Positions 8,425 through 19,600 are shown, counted from the stretch's first letter. The stretch is 64,000 bases of DNA from Pseudomonas sp. 10S4 (GCF_034344865.1 NZ_CP133774.1:6944001-7008000); one strand, 5' to 3'. Made by a program: numbers and translations. Notes: a model not told the origin generated them from the sequence alone.

Positions 8425-8479
8425 AAACACGTCAAAGCGCAACCCAAACACCATCACTTAACATTGAAAGAAATCAAGA

Positions 8480-9213
8480 ATGCCCAAACTAAAAAATGTG
8501 GTCGCCGTCGACTGGCGCGCGGAAAAAGATAAAATCTTCTTCTTTTTCAAAGACAGTAATACTTATACAAAATTCGTTATAGACGGTAACGGAGTTCCTG
8601 ATGGGTACCCCGCACCGATCAGATTCGGTAACTGGCATGATTTTCATATGCACGCAAAAAACTTGCGATTTGGGTTCACCACCACAAACTTTCAACGAGA
8701 AGACAGGTTTGGCCTTGATCAGGATTTTCTCTGGCTATTTTATGACGATGGCGGTACGCCAATGGTCTGCACCTATTATCAAGACGAAGACAAAGTAATA
8801 GGAAACTCTCGTGTTGCTGATTCGATATGGCACATGATTCTTCCTTATTTTGATCGTATCGTCGCGGGTACCTGGTGGCAGAACTCCACACCTCCACACC
8901 TGTCGTTTCGATTCCTCATGAACGACGGTAATTCACTATTCCTTAAATGGTATCCCCCTCGACAAAATCCGATGGCGACTGGGCACATAAAGTGACGCTT
9001 CAACCCATCACTAACAAAACATGGCCTGGCCTGGAGCCCTACAAGGACCGGATCATTACGGCCGCACAAAATGATCGAACACTTGCCGATAGTTATTACT
9101 ATATTTTCCTGACAGGTAACGAGTACATCACCTACAACATCCAGCAAAACAAAGTCGAATATGGCCCGTATAAAGTCAGTGACTCTACCTGGCCCGGACT
9201 GTTACGCGACTGA
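8480..9213 (+). CDS. Hemopexin-repeat (photopexin-like) protein, copy 2, with a one-base frameshift
   Basis: A paralogue of the preceding gene with the same four-blade layout (FFFFKDSNTYTKF, DSIWHMILPYFDRIVAGTWW, KTWPGLEPYKDRIITAAQNDRTLA, DSTWPGLLRD). The frame breaks at an A run at 8945-8947: upstream residues end in MNDGNSLFLK and the rest continues one frame over from MVSPSTKSD. Restoring one A gives 244 residues aligned end to end with copy 1. As written, the protein stops at 8995 after 171 residues and loses blade 4. No signal peptide. Sequencing error, recent inactivation or slippage are all possible. Confidence 0.72.
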
Positions 9214-9246
9214 ACGCCAACCAGTCCCCATGGCAGCCAAGCGGCG

Positions 9247-9263
9247 GTTAATCATCGGTTAAT
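9247..9263 (+). promoter_or_regulatory. PmrA/QseB-type tandem box upstream of dsbD
   Basis: GTTAAT, five bases, GTTAAT: an exact HTTAAT-N5-HTTAAT direct repeat about 50 bases before the dsbD ATG. It lies inside a longer direct repeat of GGTTAATC. It is the likely target of the OmpR-type regulator encoded about 2 kb to the left. Confidence 0.62.
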
Positions 9264-9311
9264 CGCCGCCCACCATTGTGCACCTCACTTGCACAGGGAT
9301 AAGGCCTACCC

Positions 9312-11048
9312 ATGCGTCGACTGTTTTTCCTCTTTGCTCTCTTGATCTCGGGTCTGGCCCAGGCTGGCACCAATCCGTTCGAGACCAAACCCGACTTTCT
9401 CCCCGTCGATCAGGCGTTCATCTTTACCTCCGAACGCCTTGAATCCGGTGAAACCCAACTGTTCTGGCAAATCGCCGACGGTTATTACCTGTATCAAAAA
9501 CGTCTGAAATTCGACGGACTGGAACCGCAGCAGCACCCCGCACTGCCTGAGGGCGAGTCGCATAGCGATGAGTTCTTTGGTGAGCAGCAGGTCTATCGCC
9601 AGGGTCTGGAACTGAAGATCCCGGCCGGTGCCACCGGCCAGATCAAGGTTGGTTTCCAGGGCTGTGCCGATGCTGGCCTGTGTTATCCGCCACAGACCCA
9701 GGTCGTGAACCTGGGCAACGCTGCCGACGCGCCCGCTATCAATGAAGCCCCGGACCAAGCCCTGGCCAGCAACCTGCAACAGCGGGCGCTGGGCTGGAGT
9801 TTGCTGGTGTTCTTCGGCCTGGGTCTGCTGCTGGCCTTCACCCCCTGCACCTTGCCGATGCTACCGATTCTGGGCGGTTTGATCGTTGGCAGCGGCGCAA
9901 CGCCCAAACGCGGTTTCGCGCTGGCCGGCAGTTATGTGGTCTGCATGGCGCTGGTGTATGCGGCGATGGGCGTTTTGGCGTCTCTGCTGGGGGCCAACCT
10001 TCAGGCACTGCTGCAAAATCCCTGGTTGCTGGGCAGTTTCGCTGCGGTATTTGTGTTGTTGGCACTGCCGATGTTCGGCTTCTTTGAGCTGCAACTGCCG
10101 GTGGCCGTGCGCGATCGGCTGGAAAACGTCTCGCGCAATCAACGCGGCGGCAGCCTGATCGGGGCCGGTGTGCTGGGGGCCTTGTCCGGTCTGTTGGTCG
10201 GTCCGTGCATGACCGCGCCACTGGCCGGTGCCCTGCTCTACATCGCCCAGAGCGGCAACGCATTGCACGGCGGGCTGATTCTGTTCGCCATGGGCATCGG
10301 CATCGGTGTGCCGCTGTTGTTGCTGGTGACCGTCGGCAACCGCTTCCTGCCCAAGCCCGGCGCCTGGATGAACCTGCTCAAAGGCGTGTTCGGTTTCCTC
10401 TTCCTCGCCACCGCGCTGCTGATGCTGCGCCCGGTGCTGGACGAGTCGCTGTGGGTCGGACTGTGCGGCGCCTTGCTGTTGATCGCCGCCTACAGCGCCT
10501 GGAAACAGGCGGAAGGCTTTAGTCGCGTCGCCCATGTGTTCGGCGCCAGTTCGCTGCTGCTGGGTATATGGGGCAGCCTGTTGATGATCGGTGCAGCGGG
10601 CGGCAGCGATGATCTGTTCAAGCCGTTGCAGGTTTATGCCGGTTCCAGTTCCAGCAATACCGCCAGCCCGGTCGGCCATGATGCGTTCACCACGATCAAG
10701 GACCCTGCGTCACTGCAACGGGAGTTGGATGCCGCGCAGGCGCAGGGCCAATGGGTGTTGCTGGATTATTACGCCGACTGGTGCGTGTCGTGCAAAGTCA
10801 TGGAAAAACAGGTCTTCGCCAAACCTCAGGTGCTTGAAGCCCTGAGCGATGTACGCTTGCTACGGCTGGACGTCACCGCCGACAATGCCGCCAGCCGCGA
10901 ACTGCTCGGCCGTTATAAAGTGCCGGGGCCGCCTAGCCTGCTGTGGATTGGTGCCGACGGCGTCGAGCGCCGCAGCCAGCGCATCACCGGCGAGGTCGAT
11001 GCCGACACCTTCCTGCAACGCTGGACCACCACCCGAGATGCCCGTTAA
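9312..11048 (+). CDS. dsbD: Thiol:disulfide interchange protein DsbD
   Basis: A 578-residue inner-membrane electron conduit that carries reducing power from cytoplasmic thioredoxin to periplasmic DsbC/DsbG-type proteins. In order: signal peptide (LFFLFALLISGLAQA), N-terminal periplasmic domain with the redox pair in GCADAGLCYP (about residues 118-127), an eight-helix core with paired cysteines in FTPCTLPML and VGPCMTAPLAG, and a C-terminal thioredoxin domain with WCVSCK (about residue 494). Length is normal. It overlaps the next gene by one base (TAATG). The P. aeruginosa counterpart is DsbD2 (PA2478). Confidence 0.95.
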   Translation: MRRLFFLFALLISGLAQAGTNPFETKPDFLPVDQAFIFTSERLESGETQLFWQIADGYYLYQKRLKFDGLEPQQHPALPEGESHSDEFFGEQQVYRQGLELKIPAGATGQIKVGFQGCADAGLCYPPQTQVVNLGNAADAPAINEAPDQALASNLQQRALGWSLLVFFGLGLLLAFTPCTLPMLPILGGLIVGSGATPKRGFALAGSYVVCMALVYAAMGVLASLLGANLQALLQNPWLLGSFAAVFVLLALPMFGFFELQLPVAVRDRLENVSRNQRGGSLIGAGVLGALSGLLVGPCMTAPLAGALLYIAQSGNALHGGLILFAMGIGIGVPLLLLVTVGNRFLPKPGAWMNLLKGVFGFLFLATALLMLRPVLDESLWVGLCGALLLIAAYSAWKQAEGFSRVAHVFGASSLLLGIWGSLLMIGAAGGSDDLFKPLQVYAGSSSSNTASPVGHDAFTTIKDPASLQRELDAAQAQGQWVLLDYYADWCVSCKVMEKQVFAKPQVLEALSDVRLLRLDVTADNAASRELLGRYKVPGPPSLLWIGADGVERRSQRITGEVDADTFLQRWTTTRDAR

Positions 11049-11914
11049 TGCTGACCTTTACCCTCGGCACCTTTGCCATCGCGCTTAATCACCTGCTGCT
11101 GATCAGTGCCCTGGCGCTGGCCACCTTTGTCGGCTGGCGAGTGGCCAAGCGCGGCGGCGATAACCCCGAGTCGGTGCTGTTCGGCCTGTTTTTGCTGGGC
11201 ATGCTGGGGGCGCGGATCAGTTTCGTGGTCGCCTACTGGGCGCAGTACCGCAACGATCCGTGGCAGATCATCGACCTGCGCGATGGCGGCTTTCTCGCTT
11301 GGCCGGGCGTGATCGTGCTGGTGCTCGCCGCGTTGTATCGCGGTTGGCGCCGACCGGGTTTGCGCCGGCCACTGGGTTTCGGTGTCGGCAGCGGCCTGCT
11401 GTTCTGGTTGCTGGCGACCTTCTCCTTGAGTCTTTACGAACAAGGCACGCGCCTGCCGGAAATCACCTTGCGCAATGCCGCCGGCGAAACCGTGCAACTG
11501 GCCGACTATCAGGGTGGCCCGCTGGTCATCAACCTCTGGGCCACTTGGTGTCCGCCGTGCCGCCGGGAAATGCCGGTGCTGGAAAACGCCCAGCAACAGC
11601 GCCCGGACCTGACCTTCCTGTTCGTCAACCAGGCCGAAAGCATGCAAAGCGTCAGCACTTTCCTGGAAACCCAGGGCCTGAGCCTGTCCAATGTGCTGTT
11701 CGATGGCAGCGGCCGACTGGGTCAGGCCGTCGGCTCCATGGCCTTGCCGACTACGCTGTTTTATAGCCACGACGGTCGCCTGCTGGGCAGCCATCTGGGC
11801 GAATTGTCGCAAGCAAGCCTGGCCCGAGCCCTGGAAAACTTCGACACCCCTAATCCTGCCGCACCGGCTACCTCTGCAAGGAAATTACCATGCCTCGCCT
11901 CCGCCACCTGCTGA
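11048..11914 (+). CDS. TlpA/DsbE-like thioredoxin protein with an N-terminal multi-pass membrane domain
   Basis: A 288-residue protein. The first ~130 residues form about four membrane helices of a prolipoprotein-transferase-like type (hydrophobic runs near residues 8-25, 40-60, 80-95, 115-130). The rest is a periplasmic thioredoxin fold with the active site WATWCPPCRREMP (about residue 165). The start at 11048 overlaps the dsbD stop; its 3' end overlaps dsbG by 25 bases. Three genes in tight overlap point to one redox module in which DsbD reduces this protein and DsbG. The counterpart in P. aeruginosa is PA2477. Confidence 0.88.
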   Translation: MLTFTLGTFAIALNHLLLISALALATFVGWRVAKRGGDNPESVLFGLFLLGMLGARISFVVAYWAQYRNDPWQIIDLRDGGFLAWPGVIVLVLAALYRGWRRPGLRRPLGFGVGSGLLFWLLATFSLSLYEQGTRLPEITLRNAAGETVQLADYQGGPLVINLWATWCPPCRREMPVLENAQQQRPDLTFLFVNQAESMQSVSTFLETQGLSLSNVLFDGSGRLGQAVGSMALPTTLFYSHDGRLLGSHLGELSQASLARALENFDTPNPAAPATSARKLPCLASATC

Positions 11915-12690
11915 CGCTGACCCTGGGCGCTGCCCTGCTACACCTGCCGTCGGTACAGGCTGCTGAAGAACTGCCCGATGCGATCAAAAAGATCGAAGCC
12001 AAAGGCGCGAAAATTGTCGGCCAGTTCGATGCACCGGACGGTTTGCGTGGTTACGCGGCGCAATACCAGAACCGCGGCATGGCGCTGTACCTGACCCCGG
12101 ATGGCAAGCACGTGCTGCTCGGTAACCTGTACGACGCTGACGGCAATGACCTGAGCAGCGCGCCGCTGCAGAAGCTGGTCTACGCGCCGATGGCCAAGGA
12201 AGTCTGGGGCAAGATGGAAGCGAGCAACTGGATCGGCGACGGCAACAAGGACGCACCGCGCGTCGTGTACCTGTTCAGCGATCCGAACTGCCCTTACTGC
12301 AATATGTTCTGGGAACAGGCGCGGCCGTGGGTCAAGGCTGGCAAGGTGCAATTGCGGCACATCATGGTCGGGATTATCCGCGAAGACAGCCCGGGCAAAT
12401 CCGCCGCGCTGTTGGCCGCCAAGGACCCAAGCAAAGCCCTGGAGGAACACGAGAAATCCGGCAAGGCCAGTTCGCTCAAGGCCTTGAAAGAGGTGCCACC
12501 GGCGATTCAGGCGAAACTCGCGGCGAACATGAAATTGATGGAGGACCTGGAGTTGTCAGCGACCCCGGCGATTTTCTACATGGATGACAAGGGCGAGTTG
12601 CAGCAACAACAAGGCGCGCCGTCGCCGGACAAGTTGTTGTCGATTCTCGGGCCGCGTTCGGACGATCTTTTTCTTAAACGCTATACCTGA
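11890..12690 (+). CDS. dsbG: Thiol:disulfide interchange protein DsbG
   Basis: A 266-residue periplasmic protein with signal peptide LLTLTLGAALLHLPSVQA, a DsbC/DsbG-type dimerisation region (about residues 25-90) and a thioredoxin domain with the active site DPNCPYCNMFW (about residue 138). The cis-proline loop is SATPAIFY. DsbG family members protect single cysteines or isomerise disulfides, kept reduced by DsbD. It is the last gene of the dsbD operon and overlaps the convergent hydrolase gene by 10 bases. Confidence 0.93.
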   Translation: MPRLRHLLTLTLGAALLHLPSVQAAEELPDAIKKIEAKGAKIVGQFDAPDGLRGYAAQYQNRGMALYLTPDGKHVLLGNLYDADGNDLSSAPLQKLVYAPMAKEVWGKMEASNWIGDGNKDAPRVVYLFSDPNCPYCNMFWEQARPWVKAGKVQLRHIMVGIIREDSPGKSAALLAAKDPSKALEEHEKSGKASSLKALKEVPPAIQAKLAANMKLMEDLELSATPAIFYMDDKGELQQQQGAPSPDKLLSILGPRSDDLFLKRYT

Positions 12691-13499
12691 TGTTGCTCAG
12701 CCAAAAACTTCAGCAGCGCCGCCGTCACAAACCCCGGATTCTCCAGATTGGAGATATGTCCCGCCTCCGGCACCAACACACACGGGCAACCAATCAGCTC
12801 AGCCATCTCTCGGGCCTCGGATGGCGGCCGTGGCTTGTCCTGATCACCACACATCACCAACGTGGTTTCAGCATTCAACTCAGCCAGTCGCGGCAACAGA
12901 TCATCCCGACCAAACGTAATCCGCCCCATCGGCACGATGCCCTCGCGCAGACGTTCAGCGGGCAACGCCGCCAGCGATGCGCGGAATTGCTGATACAGCG
13001 CCGACTGCGGATCAATGCCCGGACGGAAGAAGATCGGCACCACGATGTCCAGTAGTTGCGGCGAGATCACGCCGGTGTCTTCAATCTGTTTGAACAGCGA
13101 AAAATAGTATTGGCGAGTCGGCTCGGGTTCGACGCCGACGTAAGTGTCCATCAGCACCAGGCCGTTGAGCCGCTGCGGTGCCGACAGCGCCAAACGCACG
13201 CCCCACATGCTACCGACCGACAACCCGACCAGGGTGACGCGATCGATGTCCAGATGATCGAGCAGCGCCAATGCCTGACGTGCAATGTCATCCAGTGACG
13301 TTGTGCCTTCGGGCAGCCGTCCGGACTCACCGTGGCCCCAGAGGTCCAGGGCAATCACCCGATACTGCTGCGACAGCGCGGCAATCTGCGGCGCCCACAT
13401 GGCCTGGTCCCACAGGTAGCTGCCAGCCAGCAGGACTGCCGGGCCAGTGCCTTGATCTGTGTAGTGAAGGGGTTGTCCGTCTATTGTTGCGAAGGGCAT
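12681..13499 (-). CDS. Alpha/beta-hydrolase fold protein
   Basis: A 272-residue cytoplasmic hydrolase. The oxyanion strand is GPAVLLAGSYLWD, the nucleophile elbow GLSVGSMWG puts the serine near residue 93, the acid is probably in VMCGDQDKPRP, and the histidine is in VPEAGHISNLENP. The ATG at 13499 has an AGGAG seven bases upstream; an in-frame start at 13517 has none. It lies between dsbG (convergent, 10-base overlap) and pvdL, from which a REP pair separates it. No PvdS box was found, so a role in pyoverdine synthesis is not indicated. Substrate unknown. Confidence 0.85.
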   Translation of the reverse strand: MPFATIDGQPLHYTDQGTGPAVLLAGSYLWDQAMWAPQIAALSQQYRVIALDLWGHGESGRLPEGTTSLDDIARQALALLDHLDIDRVTLVGLSVGSMWGVRLALSAPQRLNGLVLMDTYVGVEPEPTRQYYFSLFKQIEDTGVISPQLLDIVVPIFFRPGIDPQSALYQQFRASLAALPAERLREGIVPMGRITFGRDDLLPRLAELNAETTLVMCGDQDKPRPPSEAREMAELIGCPCVLVPEAGHISNLENPGFVTAALLKFLAEQHQV

Positions 13500-13582
13500 C
13501 GAATGTCTCCTCTCCAAAAAATGGCATGGGCAGACTGTGCCGCTGGCGATCTACAGTCAACCTTATGGTGCTTTTGCCGGCC

Positions 13583-13650
13583 CTTTCGCGAGCAAGCCCG
13601 CTCCCACATTGGAATGCGTTCCCCTGTGGGAGCGGGCTTGCTCGCGAAGA
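13583..13650. repeat. REP inverted pair
   Basis: Arms TTTCGCGAGCAAGCCCGCTC... and the complement ...GAGCGGGCTTGCTCGCGAA around a 16-base middle, between the hydrolase start and the pvdL stop. Confidence 0.92.
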
Positions 13651-13672
13651 GGCCGGTACAGGCGCCAGAGAA

Positions 13673-16600
13673 CTACAGCCCCTCCAACTCCGCCATCAGA
13701 TCATTCAGTCGATCAACTTTCTCTTCGGTGATGTCACTCGCCGCCAACCCCTCGATGTATTCGGCCAACGCTTCCACCGTGCTGCACTCGAACATTGCCC
13801 GCAGCGGCACGTTACGTTGCAGGGCTTTTTGCACCCGCGAGGCGATTTGTGTCGCCAGCAGCGAATGGCCGCCCAGCTCGAAAAAATTGTCGCGAATGCC
13901 GACTTTCTCCACCTTCAACACTTCAGCCCAAATGTCAGCCAGGGTCTGCTCCAGTTCATTGCGAGAGGCCAGATAATCCTGGCTCTGCAACTGGCCAATC
14001 TCCAGCGCCGGCAGCGCCTTGCGATCAAGTTTGCCGTTGGCGTTCAGCGGCATTTTTTCGAGCCACAACCAGTGCAGCGGCACCATGTATTCCGGCAATT
14101 CGGCGCGCAGACGTTGCTTGATACGCTCCAGTCGTTCACTCGGGTTGAGCGCTGAATTCGCCGCGACCAGATAGCCGACCAAGTGCTTGCCGTTTACACC
14201 TTCTTGCACGCCAACCGCCGCATCGCGAACTTCCGGTTGTTCGTACAGGCGCGCTTCGATTTCCCCCAACTCGATGCGGTAACCGCGAATCTTCACCTGA
14301 TGATCGATGCGGCCAACGTATTCCAACACGCCGTCACTGCGCCGACGGGCCAGGTCGCCGGTGCGATACAACCGGTCACCGGGCTCGCCAAACGGGTTCG
14401 GCACAAACACTTGGGCGGTGCGCAGCGGATCACTGACATAACCGCGACCGACGCCGGTCCCCGCGACGCACAACTCACCCACCGCACCCAACGGCACCAG
14501 TTCCAGCGCGCCATCGAGCAGGTACAAACGGTTGTTGTCGGTTGGCGTACCAATCGGCAAATAACTGCCGCGGGTCGAGGCCATGTCGACGCGGAAGAAC
14601 GCCACATCGTCCGAGCATTCCGCCGGGCCATAGGCGTTGACCAGCCCGATACCCGGGTAGCGCAGCAACCATTGGTGTGCCAGTTCCGGCGGCATCGCTT
14701 CACCGGTCGGCAGCATCCAGCGCAGGCCGTCGAGGCTCATGCGGTCCTGGGCGAGCATGCCCTGGATCAGCGACGGCACGCTTTCGAGCACGGTGATGCC
14801 CTGGCTCTGGACGTGAGCCAACAAGCCCTGCGGATCATGGGCGATGGTGTTCGGCACGATGTCTACCCGCGCGCCGAACAGCGGCGCGGCGAGGAACTGC
14901 CAGACCGAAATATCGAAACTTTGCGAGGCGGTTTGCGCAATCACATCCGCAGCGCTCAGGCTCAGGTACGGCACCTTGCTCAACTGGTTATTGAGCATGC
15001 CGCGCTGCTCGACCATCACACCTTTCGGCAAACCGGTGGAGCCCGAGGTATAGATCACGTAGGCCAGGTTATCCGGCCCGCTGTAGATGCCCGGGTTTTG
15101 CACCGAGGCATCACTCGCCTGCACCTCCTCCCAGACCAGCAATCGAGGTCGATGGGCGCAACCAAACTCTTCCAGCAACGCCACCGCTTGTTCACGGCAA
15201 GCCTTAGTGCAGACCAGCAACGGTGTATGACTCAGGTCGATGATCCGGCTCAAACGCTGGCTCGGCAGCGCTGGGTCCAGCGGCAGGTAACCGGCACCGG
15301 CCTTGAAGCTGCCGATGATCATGCCGAGCAGATCGAGGTTACGTTCCGCCAGCAACGCCACCGGTTGATCCAGCCCGACGCCGGCCGCGATCAACGCATG
15401 ACCGAGGCGGTTACTGCGCTGGTTCAGCTCGACGTAACTGTGCAGACGGTCGAGGCAACTGGCGGCGATGCGCTGCGGATGCTGGGCAACCTGGGCTTCG
15501 AACAACTCGACGTAGCTTTGCTCCAGCGGGTAGTCGTGTTCGCTCTGGTTACAGCCGTGGATCAAGAAGTCCTGCTCCTCCGCGCCCAGCAACGGCAAGT
15601 CAGCCATGTCGCCATGGAAGCCCGCTACCAACGCCAGCAGCAAACGCTTGAACTCACCGAGCATGCGCTCGACCGTGGATTCGTCGAAATAGCGCTGATC
15701 GTAGGACAGGTGCAAACCGAGGTCATCGCCCGGATAGCAAACCGCCGTCAGCGGGAAGTTGGTGTGGGTGCGACCCGAATCCGAGCGTGGCGTTGAGGCT
15801 TTGCGCACGGTCCAGCACCGAGACTTCCACCGGAGCGTTTTCGAACACGAACAGGCTGTCGAACAGCGGCTGGCCCTTGGGCAGTTCGCTGTTTTCCTGA
15901 ATCGTTACCAGCGGCAGGTATTCGTACTCACGTAGTTGCATGTTGTTGTCGAGCAAACCGCTGAGCCACTGACGCACGCTGCAACGCTGATCGTCTTCCG
16001 GCATCTTCACCCGCAGCGCGATGCTGTTGATGAACAGCCCGACGGTGCGCTGCATCTGCGGCATGTCCACCGGGCGCCCGGCCACCGTGACACCGAACAG
16101 CACGTCGCGATCACCGCTCAAGCGTCGCAGCACCAAGGCCCACGCCGCTTGGGCGAAGGTGTTGATGGTCAACTGATGAGCCTGGGCCAGTTCACGCAGT
16201 TGCGCACCGTCCCGGGCATCGAGTCGGGTGTAGCGGTCGCCCACCACCATGCCGCCGCTGTCGCCAGCGTGTTCACGCAGGAACGGCCGGTCACTTGGTA
16301 TCGGCGTGGTCCGCTCAAAGCCTTGCAGGTTGGTTTTCCACCACTGCCGCGCTTCGGCAAGGCTTTGGCGTTGCAGCCAGCCGATGTAGTCGCGATAACG
16401 CGGCGGCACGGCCAACTGTGCTTCGCGCCCTTCGTCTAGCGCCGTGTAGATTTCGAAGAAATCGTTCATCAGCAGCGAGCGACACCACGCATCGATCAAG
16501 ATGTGGTGGTTGCTCATCATGAACCAGTAACGCGCCTCGCCAACCTTGATCAAACGCAGGTGGAACGGTGCCTGGTTGAGCAGATCGAACCCGGCTTCAC

Positions 16601-19600
16601 GCTCACTTTTGAGCAGCACTTGCAGCTTCGGTTCTTGCTCGGCATCGGCAATTGCAGTCCAGTCGAGGTACTCGATGGGCGTGCTGCCTGGCTTGTGGAT
16701 CACTTGCAGCATGTCTTCGCCGACGTTCCAGCAGAACGAGGCGCGCAAGGCTTCGTGACGGGCGATCACCGCTTGCCAGGCCTGGGCGAAACGCTCGGGG
16801 TCGAGTTCGCTGTTGATGCGGTAGCGGTCCTGCATGTAGTAGAGGCCGGTGCCCGGTTCCAGCAAAGTGTGCAGTAGCATGCCTTCCTGCATCGGGGTCA
16901 GCGGGTAGACGTCTTCGATGACGGCCGCCGGGATCGGCAGTGCATCGAGTTGCGGCTGGGTCAGTCTGGCCAGCGGGAAGTCCGACGGCGTCAGGCCTCC
17001 GGCATCGTCTTGCAGGCAATGCTCGATCAGGCTTTGCAACTCACCGACGTAAGCCTGCGCCAGGTCGCTGATGGTTTGCGAGTCGTGGCGTTCGGCGCTG
17101 AAGGTCCAGCGCAGCACCAGTTCACCGCCGTAAACCTGACTGTCGACGCTCAGTTCATTAGGCAGCGGCGCGTGTGGATCATGGGCGGCGCCGACCGGCT
17201 CATCGAGCGGACGGAACAAGGCGTGCGCACCGAAACTCTGGTCGAACTGGCCGAGGTAGTTGAAGGTGATCGGCGCCACCGGCAACGCGGCCAGGGTCTG
17301 GCGGCACAGCTCATCGGCGAGGTAACGCAGCGCGCCATAGCCCAGACCTTTGTGCGGCACGGCGCGCAGTTGTTCCTTGATCGCTTTGATCGAGGCGCCC
17401 TGCTCGTCCATTGGCACCAAGCGCAGTGGGTAAGCACTGGTGAACCAACCGACGGTGCGAGTCAGGTCGATCTCGTCGAACAGGGTTTCGCGGCCGTGCC
17501 CCTCGAGTTGAATCAACGCCGATTCATGGCCGCTCCAGCGGCACATGACCCGGGCCAATGCAGTCAGCAATAAGTCGTTGACCTGCGTGCGATACGCGGC
17601 CGGTGCCAGTTGCAGCAATTGCCGGGTGCGCTCGACATCCAGCCGCACACTGACGGTTTGTGCATGACGATTTTGCTGGCCGCCCTGGGGGCGATCACAC
17701 GGCAGACCGGCGCTTGACCCGGCCAGTTGCGCCTGCCACCAGCCCAGTTCTTCGCGCAGTGATTCGCTGCCGGCATAGGCCTGCAAGCGTGCGGCCCAGT
17801 CCTTGAAGGCACTGGTTTTGGCCGGCAATTTGACCGACTGCTGAGCATCGAGTTGACGGTAGACCGTTTGCAGATCGTCCAGCAGCACTCGCCACGAAAC
17901 GCCGTCCACCACCAAGTGGTGAATGGCGATGAACAACCGTTGTTGGCCTTCAGGTCCATCGACCAGCAAGGCACGCATCAGTGGCCCTTGCTCCAGATCC
18001 AGACTGCGCTGGGCATCAGCGAACAGCGCCGTGCACTTGCCCATCGATGCGACGCGAATCTGCCACAGCACTGGGATGTCATTGACCGCTTGGTGTTCGG
18101 CGTGCCATTGCGCGCCGGATTGGGTGAAGCGCAGGCGCAAGGCGTCGTGTTGTTCGATCACCGCCAGCAGCGATTGCTCCAGGCGTTGGGGCTCCAGCGC
18201 CACGGTGGGTTCCAGCAGCAATGCCTGGTTCCAGTGCTGACGCTCGGGGATGTCGGTGTCGAAGAACCAGTGCTGGATCGGCGTCAAACGCGATTCACCG
18301 GTGAGCAAACCTTGCTCGGCGGTGACCTGCTCGGTGCGGGTCGCCACGGCGGCGAGGGTTTGCACGGTCTGGTGCTGGAACAGATCACGCGGACTGAAGT
18401 GAATGCCCTGCTGCCGCGCCCGGCTGACCACCTGGATCGACAGAATCGAGTCGCCGCCCAGTTCGAAGAAGTTGTCGTTGAGGCCGACCTGCGCGACGTT
18501 CAGCACTTCACACCAGATGCCGGCCAATGTCAGCTCCAGCTCATTGCTCGGCGCCACGTAGTGCTGACGGTTCAACTCCGGGTCCGGTGCCGGCAGTGCG
18601 CGGCGGTCAAGTTTACCGTTGGCTGTGAGCGGCATGCTCGCCAGCAGGATCAGATGCGTCGGCACCATGTAGTCCGGCAGCTGGGATTTGAGGTGAGCCT
18701 TCAATGCTTCGCGCAATGCGGATTGTTGCGCTTCCTCCTGTTCGGCGACGTCGGTGACTAGGTAGCCAACCAATTGTTTGCCGCTTGGGGCATCCAACGC
18801 CAGAACCACGGCTTCACGGATCGACGCATGTTCCAGCAGACGGGTTTCAATCTCGCCCAGTTCAATGCGGAAACCGCGAATTTTCACCTGATGGTCGATA
18901 CGACCGAGGTACTCGACCAAACCGTCATCACGCTGACGCACCAAGTCGCCAGTGCGATAGATGCGCCCGCCGTTATCAGCAAACGGATCCGCCACAAAAC
19001 GCTCGGCGGTCATGCCCGCCCGCCCGTGATAACCCTGGGCCAGACCGGCACCGCCGACGTACAACTCGCCGGTCGCGCCTTGCGGCACCAAGGCCAGGTC
19101 GGCGTCGAGAATGTAAGCCACCCGCGCGCCAATCACGCTGCCAATCGGCACGCTGCCCAACCCTTCTTCCAATTCCTCAGGCGCAAGACTGGCCAGTGGC
19201 ATGACCACAGTTTCAGTCGGGCCGTAAGCGTTAAAGAACACACTCGGTTTGAACGCCGCGCGAATCCGCGACAAGTGTTCGCCGGTCAGGGCTTCGCCGC
19301 CGGTGATGCACATGCGCACCGGCAAGGTTTCGCCCTGGGTCGCCAGCCACTGCGCCAACTGACTGCCGTAACTGGGGGTGAAGCCGAGGATGTTGATCTG
19401 ATGCCTACGAATCAGGCCGCAGATTTCTTCAGCGTCCCATTGCCCTTGAGCGCGCAACACCACTTGGGCACCGCTCAACAGCGGCACCAACAGACGCTCG
19501 GTGGCGGCGTCGAAGTTGATTGAATAGAAGTGCAGTTCGCAGTCGTCGGGGCGCATGCCGAAACGCTCGATCACCGCTTGGCAGTGCATGGCGATTTCGC

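Noticed and set aside
7729..9213. Hemopexin pair as toxin and immunity proteins
   Set aside because: The two proteins are similar to each other end to end and neither has a toxin domain or secretion signal, so duplication explains them better.
14183..15796. 537-codon plus-strand frame opposite pvdL
   Set aside because: Antisense shadow of the NRPS; it lacks any domain and its composition is typical of reverse-frame GC-rich DNA.
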